Of a stretch of 64,000 nucleotides of DNA, positions 46,401 to 61,400 are shown piece by piece. A model generated the notes under the pieces. That model saw nothing but the letters and a program-made list of their open reading frames with translations. It did not search any database and was not told the DNA's origin. Origin of the DNA: Pomphorhynchus laevis (lineage: Eukaryota; Acanthocephala; Palaeacanthocephala; Echinorhynchida; Pomphorhynchidae). The stretch covers positions 28,661 to 92,660 of the forward strand of contig WNNJ02001195.1 in assembly GCA_012934845.2 (NCBI GenBank). Direction: 5' to 3'. The position numbers and the translations under genes are program-made. The first letter of the stretch is position 1. The number at the start of each line of letters is the position of its first letter.

Positions 46401-49400
46401 AGTATATTGATACTTTAATTATATGTTTATTTATAATTATAAGTAATTATTATAATAAGTAATTATTTATTTATAATTATATGTGTATTTTAAGTAGTAA
46501 TAATTAAATAGAGTTAGCAATTGACTTTAAACGTTTACTTTATATAAAAGTGAGCATAAAAATGAGCAAATTAACAATTTAATAATTGAAACTTGACGGG
46601 CGCTTTCCAGCTTGGGGACTTATTGAAAATTAGTCAGAAAATCAAGTTAATTTGAACAGAATCTGCTTTATGAAGGAATGTTGATGTTATTCGTTGAAAT
46701 ATGACGGGCGGTGTGTAAGTTATGCGTAAGCTTTGTTCGAATCATACGGTCCACCCTCTCATGTCCTAACCCTGACAACACTAGACACGTGAAGACATAA
46801 AGCAGAGAAGGACACTGATTCTTGCAAAATATGCACTTACCCGAACTGCTACAAACATGAAAAGGCAGCTTATGTATACAAAACTTCAGATGGTAATCAT
46901 CTAAGGATGCTCTCCAGATTAATGGCCGCTTCTTCTAATAAGGACTCTCATTCACGCTTTTTGGGTAAAGTCCGAGTGGAGTATAGCTCTAAATCAAGTT
47001 TTGCTGTCTTTGCTTCGAATTTTCTAAGATTATCAACAAACGCATCAGTTTCGGGAAAATTAAACTGCTTAGCTAGATACGACGAGAGAACAAGCCGATT
47101 GCATAACGCTGCTACTGCGGTTGATGAAGTTTTTGGGGACACTCCAACTGATCTCTTGACGAATCTCCACTGACAGTTATCTATGATTAAAACTAAACGA
47201 TGACAAGTTTTCCCAGAAACATACTAGACCATACTGAATCATTGGAAGCAACATGATTTGAAAGTAACGAATACCTCCTTGAAAGGAAAGATAACCTATT
47301 TTATGGACTAGCTGCTGTCGCTCGAACAATTTTTATGCATTTATTTTGCAAATGGTTGTTGAATGACCATCGTGATGTCAATTGAACACCAAGGTATGCG
47401 TATGACGAGGAAAACTCAAAGAAATAACCGTTAAAAATAAGAGAATCAATACGACGTAAGGGCCCTCCTTTTCGAAACTTGACTACTTTTGATTTAGAAA
47501 TATTACCATTAAGCTTGTTAGATAAACAGAAATTGGATAATAAATCGAGCGCTAGTTGTGTGGAATATAGATATGTCGAGAGAATTGCCAAATCATCGGC
47601 GTAAAGTAGGGTCACAATATAAAACAAACAATACTCACGATGATAGGCTAAACGACTAGATAAACCATGCATTAAAAGCTTATAGTCATGATTAAGGAGA
47701 TCATTTCCACAATATGAATCTTTTGACGATGGATTACCATGTCCCTTATATAATATTTTTATTATTCCCTCACACCATACATGCGTTATACACGCTTCAT
47801 ATATTAATAAACTTTTATATTAATTATAATATTATAATTATAACCCCTTATAAAAGGGGCTGTTGGTTAATATCTTAATATAAAATATATCTTAAATATA
47901 AAATAAGTTATTTGTCAGATTTTTTAATATAAAACGCTTCTAAAATCTTGAGTTTAAACTTAATGGATTCTTTTAACAAGATGGTAGTTCCATCGAAATT
48001 AATAATGATCAACTAAGGGACTCCTCGTTCTTCGTAAAAGTGTGTATTTATGCTGGCTTACTTTTTTATTTATACCTTGTCCAGTTTGACATATGTATAT
48101 TTCATCGCAGTCTTTATATGGAATTTTATAAACAACGGATGGATTGTTGTTGATGGATTTAATTTTTTTTACAATTATACAATTTAGGCATTATTTTATT
48201 GAACAAAACGATTACATGGGATGTTGAAATTTGGTTTTCATTAGCGTATTTTTTAAAACGATTATTTCCTATATTATTGATATATGGAATGCCAACATAC
48301 TTCCGTTCTTTTAAAGGACCAAGAATATGAATTTTATTAGTTCGTGTCTTATATAAAGCCTTTTTAACCGTCCACTCTGGAAATTGGTTTTCTCTTAAAG
48401 TGTCAATTATTAAACCTTCATGTTTTTTCATCTCGACAAAATCGTAGCAATTCAAATCGTTTAGCAAAAACAATGAGCTAGCAGCAGCTATTTTCCAAAT
48501 GTTAGGGGTATTTGAAGACCATGAAACAACATTAGGTTTTAATCCAACTTTTTTGAAAAACTGATGTTTTTAAAGTATTGTTTGGAAGCCTGCTAACGAG
48601 GACACCTGAAAAAGTTAAAGAATTATTTATTATTAATTAAAACTTTATAATTTATTTTATTTAGACGTTAATAAAATAAGTAATAAAAAATCAGTAAGAC
48701 ATTTACAATTGTCTACAACTGATTAGAAAATTAGTGATTAAATGATTGAGCTTTTATCATAAAAGCTTAAAATATAAACTTGTGATCTATATAATGCCTT
48801 ATAATGTATATAATCGATTATTTTAATATCTTATATATTCATAAACCACATACTCTTATATATAACATTTATTATATATAATTTAATATTTTATATAAAG
48901 TTGTATATAAATAAGTACATCTTATTTGTGCTCAAATCTTTTATTTTCAAATCTTATATGAGGAGATTTTGAAATACAGCATCCTTACCTGCATCAAAAT
49001 TCTTATAATCTACTATCTATAAAATCTAATATAAACTTAAAATTGATGGATGTAATTAAAATTGACGTAAACTTAAAACTGATGTATTTGGTTATCATGC
49101 CAACTCCATAATATTTTTTATAAATAACTTTAATCTTTATATTCTCTTCGTTGTAGAAATTCTCTTCGTTGTTTTAATTATCTTCTTTAATAATTAATAA
49201 TTAATTATTAAATTTTAATTTTAATCAAATTTTTCTATCTTTTATTTAATTACTTGTTTGATAATGACTGAGTATCAACTCTCTGGGAATTAATTTGTCG
49301 ATATGTCATATCGTCGATATTGGCATTCAAGTTCCTTACACGAATTAAAATTAGCTTAAAATTAATAATAAATACTAAACCCATAATCTTCTTCCATTTC

Positions 49401-52400
49401 GACTATATAGTTTTATTGAAACAACAATAAATTTACAATTTATTGCAAATTTTCAATTTTTTTATTAGCTTTATGTGTTCCAATAAAACTATACAATTAA
49501 AATTAATATTTACTTACAAAATATTATATTTATATTGGGACAATATACAAAATTTGTTGATAAAATAAGATATTTTAAATAATTATTTAAAAAATTATTC
49601 TAATTGTCTACCGATCGTATTTTAGTACATTTATATACATTTATTCTGCAAATTAAAACTTTTATTTTAAATTAAAAATGTTCTACTTTAACATTTTACT
49701 TTAAGATTGGCTTCTTACGGTATCGACAATGATATGTATTAGTGTTGCCGGTCTGCTGGCAGTTCTATCTGTCCCTATAATGCAAAAAGTTTTCTACGAT
49801 AAGATCATTACTTTTCTGATAGCATTGGCTGTGGCGTGTCTTACCGGGGATGCTTTGTTGCATCTGATGCCTCACGTACGCATTTATAATTTGGTTCATT
49901 GTGATTCAACCAAAAAAGGTTATATTTAAACATTTAAAGACAAACTCCCTTGAACTATTTTCCAATAAATACTGATTTTTAATGTAATTAGATCAATAAT
50001 CAATTTAATCATTAATAATGATTATTCAGTTTTACTAAACGCCTTATCGACCTAAGCCTACTTTTAGTAGGCTTATAAGCCTACTTTTTTTTATCATAAA
50101 TGGAAAAGTTTCGCTTAAGGATTTATTCAAATGTTTATCGTGATTTTTTACACTAAATCGTAGCTTTCAGTTTATTTAATCATCGATGTAGCTTTTTATT
50201 ATTTAAGACATGGAATGTTAAAAGAGGGCTTTTATCGGTGAGTATTTAAATGATTTTATCGTTCGGACTTTTCCCAGAAAACGGCATTACTAGATATCAT
50301 TTATGATTTTTGCGCTTGCTATTTTTAATAGAAGTTTATTTTTACCATAGCAGCAAAATATTCTAACTTAAACGTTTATTGAAAACGTTTAATGTATAAA
50401 GCAGTAAGGTGCATCAACATTTCGATTCTGTTTTGAATATATATTTTTCAAACATAACTATTTTATTAGATTTATATATTTTAATTTATTATTCATTAAT
50501 AAATTATCTATTTAATAGATTATTTAAATTTTAATGTATTTAGCTATTTCATATTTTTATTAAATTAACAAAAGTCGTCAATTAATAAAATTAATTCATT
50601 TGTTTTATTAAAAGTATTTAAAAAATATACATTAAAATTTCGGCGTTTGACTCGAAACATTTTATTTATAAAAAAATAACTAATTAATTTTTTCAGAAAA
50701 ACCCTAGTTGTTTTTATTGTGACTAAGTAATAAAAATTAATAATAAACGTCTTAATAAAAATACGTTTACGACGGTAATAAAAGCTGAACACAAATCACG
50801 TATTAATTCATTCACGCTAATTCATTTCACTATTAAAACGTTATCATTTTTTTATTTGAATAAAGGACACAACAAAATATTGATCTACCATTTATAAAAA
50901 CCTGTCGCGTTTCAGCTGTTTCTGTTAAGCTCAAGAATATACAAGAATCAACTATTAATTGTAATAATCATCCTTATAATTCAGATTAAACACAACATTT
51001 ATTTTCTCGTTTTCCTTAAAATAAATTTCGGAAATTATAATGACGCTTATATTGTATTAGTAATAATTATTCTAAAATCATTGTTATTTTCAAAATAGAC
51101 GATATTATTTATGTATGACAAAATTTACAAATTAACAACATCATGCTTTAAATTTATATAAGTATGTGGAATTTGCGCACGTGATTGGACAGCTATTACG
51201 AAAGATGAAATATAGTGTTATGAGAGGAATAAAGGATAAAGTATCTGCTGATGTTAGTATTCAAAATATTATTTTGTTTTAAATTTTTCATTTTATTACT
51301 ATTGTCATATAAATATATATGAATATTAAACGGCATTATAAAAAAATAAATTTAAATGAAACGTTTAATTTTACAAATTAACTAAATTTAATTCAAAGAT
51401 AATGGTATTTAATCAATATTATTTATTTAATAAATAATATATAATTTATTGTTTATTTATTAAATCAATCAAATTTAATTAATAATTAAGTTTAATTTAT
51501 TTAATGATTTTATATAAAAATGTTTCTATGTTACTTCTATGAGTTTATTTATATCGTACAGTAAAATTATATTTCATTTTATAATTAAAAATATGTAGAC
51601 TCAGTTAACTAATATAATTCACTTATTATATTGACTGATACTATTGAACTATTCATACATTTGTTGTGAAGGCAATAAATTAGAATTACGAAAAGCACAA
51701 ACATTTTATCGATAATATTAATTGTCTTTTGGATTGTTGTTTTATGCAATGACGTTATTTATTAAAACCCATTACTGACTCACTTTATATCTTTACGACG
51801 ACCCAATTCTAATCAAATCATGGTTGTAATGCTTCCATATTATCTTTCTGATGATAATTTATCCAAGAATCGAATTGTCTATATCCACCTTATGAGAGAC
51901 AAATCGAATTGTATTAAAGGATCCGTCGTTATATTGGATTTAATTTTATATTTTTTCAATATAAAATTAAAAAAATGTTTATATTATTAAATATTTAAAT
52001 TATTAATTAATATCTTAATAATTATTAGATAAATAGTAATTATTAATTTACGATTAATTATTATTATTTTTGATAATAATTAAATTATAAATTATTTAAT
52101 AATTTACAACTTCTTATTAATTATTAATTTTAAAAATATTAATAATTAATGTTGGAATTAAATGAAAATTGCATGTAGCGTCCTTAATAGTCTGAATAAA
52201 TTTTTATTCTGCTTTAGGCACTTGAGGTACAACATGGCGATGGCCACTGACGATGAAACATCTGTACATCGACAGGCAACTCTGAAAGCTTTATGTGCAG
52301 TTGCAGGACTTTACATATTTCTTATCAGTGAGCGTCTTGGGAAGAGACGGAGTTTACAAAAAGCCTCAAGGTAATATTCGACTATTTTAATTATGTCAAA

Positions 52401-55400
52401 ATGAATGAAATGATGATCTTAGAGGTCTAGGACACCAATACTTGATAACACCATAAATACGACGACAGATAGCAATATTGAAGGTGTGTTTTTCACTTTT
52501 TTAAATAAAATTTTTAATTTTTTTTATTTTTTTCGTTCGTCTTGTATTCTGTTTATGTAGCAGCTGTGAACGATAAATATGCAGTATGCATTGACTCTTA
52601 TTTCTGTCCAACTTGCCCCTAAACTTGTTCGATCCATCGAAGGGAAGGGCATCGATCTTACTTCCAATTGTCATTAAAACATTTTCTTAAAAGAATTTTT
52701 TTCTTTTACAATTTATAGATTTCTGTTTTATAATTACGATTTGTAAGCTTCTAATATTGATCTATTTGAATAAGTGGTTTCTTTCAATATAACGTCTTAT
52801 TTGCATGAGCTGACTTTAAGAGTTTACTAAAGTTTAAGCTTTTTCATTATTTATAACTCCAAAGGCAAATAAGTGTAGTTATGATGTTTTTTCAATTTAA
52901 GTAACATACAACTTTAAAATACTAAAAGTTGTACTCAAACATATCGACTGATTATTAAACATGCTAAATGATCAATGAAGTTCTTCCGTATCTTTTTACA
53001 GTAACATTTATTATTTATCTATTTCCGTGTGAAATTTTAGATTCAACCACACTAATATAATCTTAATATTTATTTTAAAATCAAAAGAAATTAAAAAATA
53101 GATATTTATTTTTATTCAATATGTTTCCATAATCTTATATATTGGATTTAAATTTTTATGAAAATTTTCATAGATTTTACTGTAAAAGCAATTTATACCA
53201 ATATCGTATTTATCTGATATTATATTTTCTAATGTAGTTTACTTAAACTTTGAAATTTTTTAATATTTAAAAAAATATTTATAGGATTTAAAATATTTCA
53301 AATTGTCTATTTATCTTTGATAATATCGACTATATTATCAAAATTGCTTATATTTCACATTAGGGTCATGCGATTTGGTTGAAATACCTGATTATGGTGA
53401 TAATGGTCACAAAAATATAGCCTTTTTACAAAAACATTTATTTTTTGGTTTGAAAGAAGATATTGTTATTTTTCAGTCATTAATAGCGTGGAATAACAAA
53501 CATTTAAATTCCTATAATAATTTAAATATTATTAGTCATTTACAAATAGAATATTTAAATTACTGTTGTACATCAGGATTACGAAATGATTACAAGATTC
53601 TTTAAAAATAATTAAACTTTGTATCTTAAATACATTTGTATTTAAGTGATCTTGCTAACGCCTATAAACTTCAAGTGGATGAACAAAACATACACCTGTT
53701 TTGGTTTGATGGCGATAGTTTATTTATGCACACAGTTTACTTGACTATTTTTCTATTTTTGTGTCTTAATTAATTTAAGTGTCATTCCATTCTAATGTTA
53801 AAATCTTATTTATTTGAAATTGTTTATTTGTTATCTTTATTTCATAATTTGAGATCCTCAGTCCGAAAGCTTGCTGCCAGACAATCATTTAAGTTCAAAT
53901 CACGAGTATGATGCTTATCAACATCACGGACACCATCATGATCATCATTATAATGGTACATTCATAATTTTTCCTTTATGTGTTATTGATAATTTATTAC
54001 TTAATAATAAAGTAATATATTTGTACTTAATTTGTTATTTAAGTAACATACAACTTTAAAATACTAAAAGTTGTACTCAAACATATCGACTGATTATTAA
54101 ACATGCTAAATGATCAATGAAGTTCTTCCGTATCTTTTTACAGTAACATTTATTATTTATCTATTTCCGTGTGAAATTTTAGATTCAACCACACTAATAT
54201 AATCTTAATATTTATTTTAAAATCAAAAGAAATTAAAAAATAGATATTTATTCTTTATGCAATATGTTTCCATAATCTTATATATTGGATTTAAATTTTT
54301 ATGAAAATTTTGCAATATTAATAATAATGGTACATTAATTATATATAATAAAATAATGTATAATGTTTTTATTATTATTTAAACGCTTAAATTACCTAAT
54401 AATAAAGTAATTATGACTTTATATAATTACTAATAGTTACAATAATTACTTTTCTAAATGATTGTTTATTTTCTAAATTCAAACCAATTTTTGCTAATAT
54501 AATTTATTACATATTACATATCCAGTGATATATTTATTATATATTTATATAATATATTTATTATATATTCAAATATATGTTTTATAAATTAATGTTTTTT
54601 TTGCAGCAAAAATAAATCATAAAAGCAAAAATAAATAAATCAGTAAAAATAAATCTAGTAATATTTTTATATAAAAAATAAAAATAAAAAATGGATTAAA
54701 AATACGAGATTATTGCTACTGAGTGATTTTTTGTAATAATTTTTTTGTTTGCTTGTCCAACGACAAGTAAATTATAAAAAAACTTAGTAATTCAATTTTG
54801 TTGATACAACAGCACAATTTAGTACATTTTAAACGCAAATAAAAAAAGAAACTCTTTATTCTTTTGTTACAATAATAATGAATTATAATATTTAATGTTA
54901 AATAATATTAAATTTATTAATTTATGTTTTCATTGCAATCTTTAGATCAAGCTTGATTTATTTGTCTATTATTTGTTTACTTTCAAATAGTCAAACGCTC
55001 CAAAGTCCATAATCTCTTTAGTCCATGCTTTTTATTAGAATTTTTGGATTTTAGTTTGACTTGTTTCGCTGTATTTTCCCAACAAATACTCACACAAAAG
55101 TTCCAATCAAGATGTTTAGAGACATATTCATTTATCACGTCAAATATCTGAGCCCCTGTAGTGTGGGTCGGCAGAAATAAGGCACATAACAAGTCATCTT
55201 GTTATAAATGTATCTTACAAAAACAAGAAGCAGTGTCTTGTTATCAATATCTCTAGATTCGTCTACCTGGAGTGCATACCTGGGCGATTCGGATATTCTC
55301 CCCAGTAATTGTTTCTCACTGTCCAGGGCAATTTCATCAATCCTCATAGTTATGGTGCTAGCAGACAAAGGTATATTTGATATTTTCTTCGGAGACTCTT

Positions 55401-58400
55401 ATCCAAGGAGTTCACGGCAAATATCTTTAGTACATGACAAAATCAATTCTTCACCGATTATAAATGCTTCTTTAGACCTAGCAATACGATTTGCGAACAA
55501 TAATGAAGCCTTTAGGACCTTTTTATTTGTAGATATTATTTTCTGGATAAACTCTATCTGTCCTTTTTATTCCTGTAGTAATCTTTTTTAAAAAGCCAAA
55601 GGTTTATCTTCTAGCGACTGAAGCTTTGTTCTTAAGTGACGAAGCATTTTAGAAGGCTTCATAGCATCATTTGAAAGGTTTTCACTACAGATTATACATA
55701 GAGGGAAGGAAATGCTGGTTTTTTTTATCTCTGTAAAACCATATTGTAAATATGATTCGTTGTATTGCCTGATAAAGGTTTTTTGTACTTGCTCTGATGA
55801 GGTTATCTATCATCTCATTGCTTGCCTTATTTGAACCACTTGGCTCTTCCCTATCAAAGCTAACATTTGTTTTTTCAAGAAATTTTTCTAAAATGTTTGG
55901 ACGTTTACTCATTTAATTTTATTAATGGTAAAAAAATTTCAATTTAAAAATATATATAATTTAAACAGAGGAGCATCAAACTAAAAACATTTTTGAAATC
56001 GCAATGTCCTAATACTGATTATAAAAGTGTTTTAAAAACATATATTTTATGTTTTAATATCATTTGAAGTTTTTTAAAAAACGAAAGAGTTCCTTAAGGA
56101 TGGCAATGTTCTCTGTGAATACCTCTTTATTGCATTGGAACCATTTCTCATTGTTTAGAGAATGAAATCATAATTTTAATAAAATAAAAATATGTTCTCC
56201 ACGGACCGGGGGTTGAAGACCCTATTGCAGACTACGAAGTTTTCTTTGATAACCCGAAATACTTTTAATGAATGCCCATTTTATTTGTTCGATTCATCGC
56301 AAATTAGCAATACTCTCCAAAAGTCAGCAATACCATAACTTATCTAAGAAGCTAACATTGTGAAAAAACTTGATAGCTGTGTCAAAACTGAAGCTGATTA
56401 AAAACATATATTTTATGTTTTAATATCATTTGAAGTTTTTTTAAAAAACGAAAGAGTTCCTTAAGGATGGCAATGTTCTCTGTGAATACCTCTTTATTGC
56501 ATTGGAACCATTTCTCATTGTTTAGAGAATGAAATCATAATTTTAATAAAATAAAAATATGTTCTCCACGGACCGGGGGTTGAAGACCCTATTGCAGACT
56601 ACGAAGTTTTCTTTGATAACCCGAAATACTTTTAATGAATGCCCATTTTATTTGTTCGATTCATCGCAAATTAGCAATACTCTCCAAAAGTCAGCAATAC
56701 CATAACTTATCTAAGAAGCTAACATTGTGAAAAAACTTGATAGCTGTGTCAAAACTGAAGCAAGTCAAGTGGGTGAGGGAGGCGGAAACGCGAACTAGAT
56801 CACAAGCAATAATAGCGATATGATCTACAAAGGTCCAGCGTTAAGTCAAGGTAAAACCAAGATAAATAAATCGAGTTACAAACTCTAAAGGTGCTGACTT
56901 GTATATGAAATAATTACGATGAGACATGCGACCGCCTGCCCGGAATATCATCATCTTAGTCTTCTTCGTATTTTCATCTAGGTCATTCCTCTCGCAAAAG
57001 TTTTTAAGATGATTTAAACTGAACCGAGTATTAATGAAATTGGACGAAATGATGACTAAATCATCCGCATACAGGATACATGATGCGCCTGATTCTGCTA
57101 TGCACGCCGGCAAATCTAACATAAACAAACTAAAGTAGATAATTAATAATAATTAATGATTATTATATAATAATTATTTGTCTGCTTTATAAACGTTAAG
57201 TTTATAAGAATAATACATTTTTATATAAGAAAAATAATATACTTGGCAATGAGATTAATAATTATAATAATAAAAATCTTTTTAAAAGACAACTTTGCAA
57301 TATTCTATTAAACTATTTACCTAATTATCTAATATCTATTATAATACATTGTGATATAGTTTATATTATTTTATATCGGAAATATTACATAGTTCAATGA
57401 AATATATTTTATATTTCATAAAATATATTTGAAATATATTCTAATATATATTTTAATATATTAGAATACATTTGAAAATTGTACTGATATGTAGTTTTTA
57501 AACATTTTAAATTTTCAATTGATGGAAATTATATTGATCATTTCTATCGTAAAATTCCTATCGATCAAATAGTTGCCAATAACATTTGTCTTCATTTTAT
57601 TTATTATATGAAATTAACTGCATTGTAACACTGTTTACAGTAGATTACTGATGCAATACTCTTGATGAAATGTAACCGATCAGCAATTAAATTATGACTT
57701 GATAAACGTAAATAGTATTATATGAAGTAAAATTACCACAATAGATTACTTTAAGACATACATTTGACGTAAAGATTTGTATCGTAATGACTATTTCGTT
57801 GACTATTTTTAAACGAAATACCGAAGTCAGATAACATATATTGATGAAATTTTGCTAAGGAAATTAAAACAATTTATAATTAACAATTAAATATTAATTT
57901 AAAAAATTTAATTTATTAATTAATTAAATAAATTAAAATAATGATTGTTTTTCATTTTAGAAACAACTTCAGCTACAGCAAATAGAGGTGTGGCTTATAT
58001 GCTCGTAATCGGCGATGCATTGCATAATTTTGCTGACGGATTGGCCATAGGTAAAATTTAATCGTAAAACATTAATTATATTACTCTATAAACAAGACAT
58101 ATTCCTACATTTGACATGTTTGCATTATCGATTGCATCAGCATCATCCATCCAATTCAATGGAGCCATATCGTAGCTCTGTCAATTGTTCGTTATTTTTA
58201 GTTATTAATGAATTCACTTATTATTAATGACTAACTACAGCCAGTTATTAACTGCATGCAGTTATTCTTATTAACTGCAAGCAACGAAATTGGTTCCACA
58301 GCATAAATTCATCGTTAATTTGTTATTAGCTCAGCGTAATGTCCAAAACTACAAAAATATCTTAATTTTTTAATATTTATCTTAAATATTTTAATTTATT

Positions 58401-61400
58401 AAAATATATTTAACTATTTTATAAAAAGTGGAATTTTAAAAATTCAAGTTTATATTAAACTATTTGATTTTACTTGCAAAATTAAATTGATACATCTTGG
58501 GTAACAAAATGTGTTAATGCACCGATCCCGCTCATGTAGCGGGATTGGTGCATGCTTAGTAAATAATAATTCTCGGTTCACTTTAATAAAATTTGAGTTC
58601 ACATTTTTAAGAAAACTTGGATCGTTTAAAATAATATTTTAAACTCAAACTATCGTCTGAGGTCATTTGAAGACTCTATATACACAAAGTTTTTCTATCA
58701 AAGCGTTGCGCCTTCCGACTTCAGTTGAATTGTTGATGCATTGATTTGCTTTCTACATGCTGTCAGGTTCTGGAAGGATTTAAAAATACTTTTTGAAGTC
58801 AAGTCTGGCCTCAATAAATTTCAGGTTCTGGAAGAATTTAAAAATACTTTTTGAAGTCAAGTTTGGCCTAAATAATTTTTCTCTTTAAACACTCGTTTAG
58901 ATTTCTGTAAATACATGGTTGTTTAAATTCAGTGAGTGGTCCGTCATTAAATGACCGATTTAATAAATTTGCGATTTTCTTAAGCTAGTGTCTACAATAG
59001 ACAATTGTCTACAATTGTCTATTTATTATTCGTTTAATGCCCGATGTGTTCAGGAACGAAATGTACGGTTTTGTATACGTACCTTTATGTGACTCACTGA
59101 AAATACAAGGCGCGTCCTCGAAAGCTCGTTGCAGTCTTTCAGACAATGGATTAAACGTTAATACAGCATTAAGCCTATGTGCATCAGTTACCTTGTATAT
59201 TTTCTAAGCAGGTTTTCTTTACTCAGTCTACAAAGAAGATTGGACTGTACTGTTATTTGATGCTTATAGTATTCTCTTTGTAAAAACTGAGTTGCTAGCG
59301 CATATATACTTTTCTCGAATTCCTTTTTATGTGAGCATAATTTCTTCATTCTTATTGATTCTTTTCTTATTACGAACTTTTTTTCGTGTTATGGCCGCTG
59401 CTGACATGTGAATAGAATTTCAAACCATCTAATTTAATGTGAGGCTTAATTTGCCATTCGTCTCTTTGTTTGTAGTAGAAAGCGTTCAAAATCGTAAGTT
59501 TTAGTTCGATAAGTTATAGTGTAAGGCGAAGTTCACTGTAAGTATCTATACTCTTAATAAATTCCATCATTTGTTCCATCCTTCCCGGCCATTATTGTAT
59601 GAGTTGGTCATCAACATATATCTTCAAGATGCAGATTTCTGCGTACATACTTCGAGAAAATGTTGATATATGTATGTCATGTAAAGTCCAGCATGTGTCG
59701 GACTAAGTGGGATGCCAATAGTGGGGTATGTAACTCGTCTACTATATTTACCGTTAAAATAAAAAGTGTTCGATTTAAAGACCAACTCCACTAAGAAAAT
59801 CGTATGTGCTTACCACAACTGACTGTGTGGCTAACTGAATGAAATATAACTGTTCATGAATCCGTTTTTACAGTTTTTCTGTTGCTGTTCCTTTGTTATT
59901 AACAATGGGTCTTTCTGGTTGCTGATAAATGCCCATTTATATTTTGGGCAGTAGATAAAGTTTGCCAGGTACCTGATTTCTTTGTATAAAGTTATTTCTT
60001 GATTTATTATCATGAAAGTGCATTTGAATAGAAGTCTCGACATTCTAAATCATATCATTATGTTGATTCTATGTGATTTTTTATGTTTAGCTGTCGATTT
60101 GTTTTATTGAAGAATCCTGTTTTTGTCCAAACTACTATCTTGTTCTCTTTACCCACTATTTCGACAATTATATTAAAATATTTACTTCTTTAAGTGAATT
60201 TTATTCAGTAGAACTTAAATCGTTTGTTTTGTACGTGTTTTGCAAGTTAATGACGGACCAATCCTTGAATTCAAACAACTATGTATACGTATATATACGT
60301 ATACGTATATATACGAACAGCAGAAACGACTTAGCTATATTTTTATTCAAAAGCGATATCCTTTATACCCATTTTAAAAATGGGTATAATTTAATAAACA
60401 AAAACAAATTCAAAAGTATATGAATATACGATTTGATAAACATACGATATGATTATATATTATATATTAAGGTGCATCGTTTTCTAATAGCATTACAGCT
60501 GGAATATGCACCGCAATCGCCGTTGTGTGCCACGAGTTACCTCATGAAATTGGTATGCAAAATCACAAAAGATTCGATTTTTATATTAATTGCTTTTACA
60601 GGTTTATTCGCCGTGTTGTTGAAACTAAAATTATCGGTGAAGTTAGCAATATGTTTCAACTGTGTTTCTTCCGTAATGTCAATAATAGGAGCAACATTTG
60701 GTTTATACGTTGGTCAATTATGGAATATTGCTCCATATATTTTTGGCCTAATTGCTGGTATTTTTATTTACCTCGCTTTGGTTGATATGGTAAGCTTATT
60801 TCTGTGACATTTGCATTGCCAAATCGTATTATTGAAATATAATTCTTAATCAGAATTATAATTCTTAATAAGAATAATGTTCCGCTCTCTAATTGACATC
60901 AGAGAGCGGAACATTAATGTAGTTGGAGGTGATGTCAGCTGTAAACAATGAATGTTTAAGAGCGTTATGTCCACGAATTAAACGAGAAAAGTGAGGTCCA
61001 TCTTAAATGTGTGAGAAATGACCATTAGCGATATGAAATCGTAAAGTAGAAGCAATAAATTTTGAAATTTTGTAAGAAAAAGTCGCATTTAAAGCTACAA
61101 TTGGTCTTTGTGAGTTTTCGACAATAAGTATAAAAATCATGGTTTAGCATTTTTGAAAGATAAGGTTTAAGAAACTTATCAGAAATGTTTCTTTTAGAAA
61201 AATCTGCCTTAGGAATCTATTAAACTCACTTTGTCGAGTAGCTCTCAGATCTTTAATTAGTCTAACAAATTTACGGCAATTTAGTAATGAAAGACTCATT
61301 CGCGTATATTCTTCCTTATACAAAACCTCAAACTTGTTCTGTTTATCAGCCTTGGATACAATCAAACCCTCTTCATCAATTTCTTTTTTACACAAATGAT

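Noticed and set aside
46907-47173. Plus-strand 88-codon frame as a host exon
   Set aside because: It is antisense to the LINE C-terminal coding sequence at 47142-46948.
53375-53605. Open frame of 76 codons between the 270-bp repeats as an extra ZIP exon
   Set aside because: Its phase does not fit exons 5 or 6, which already join each other in phase, and it has no ZIP-like features.
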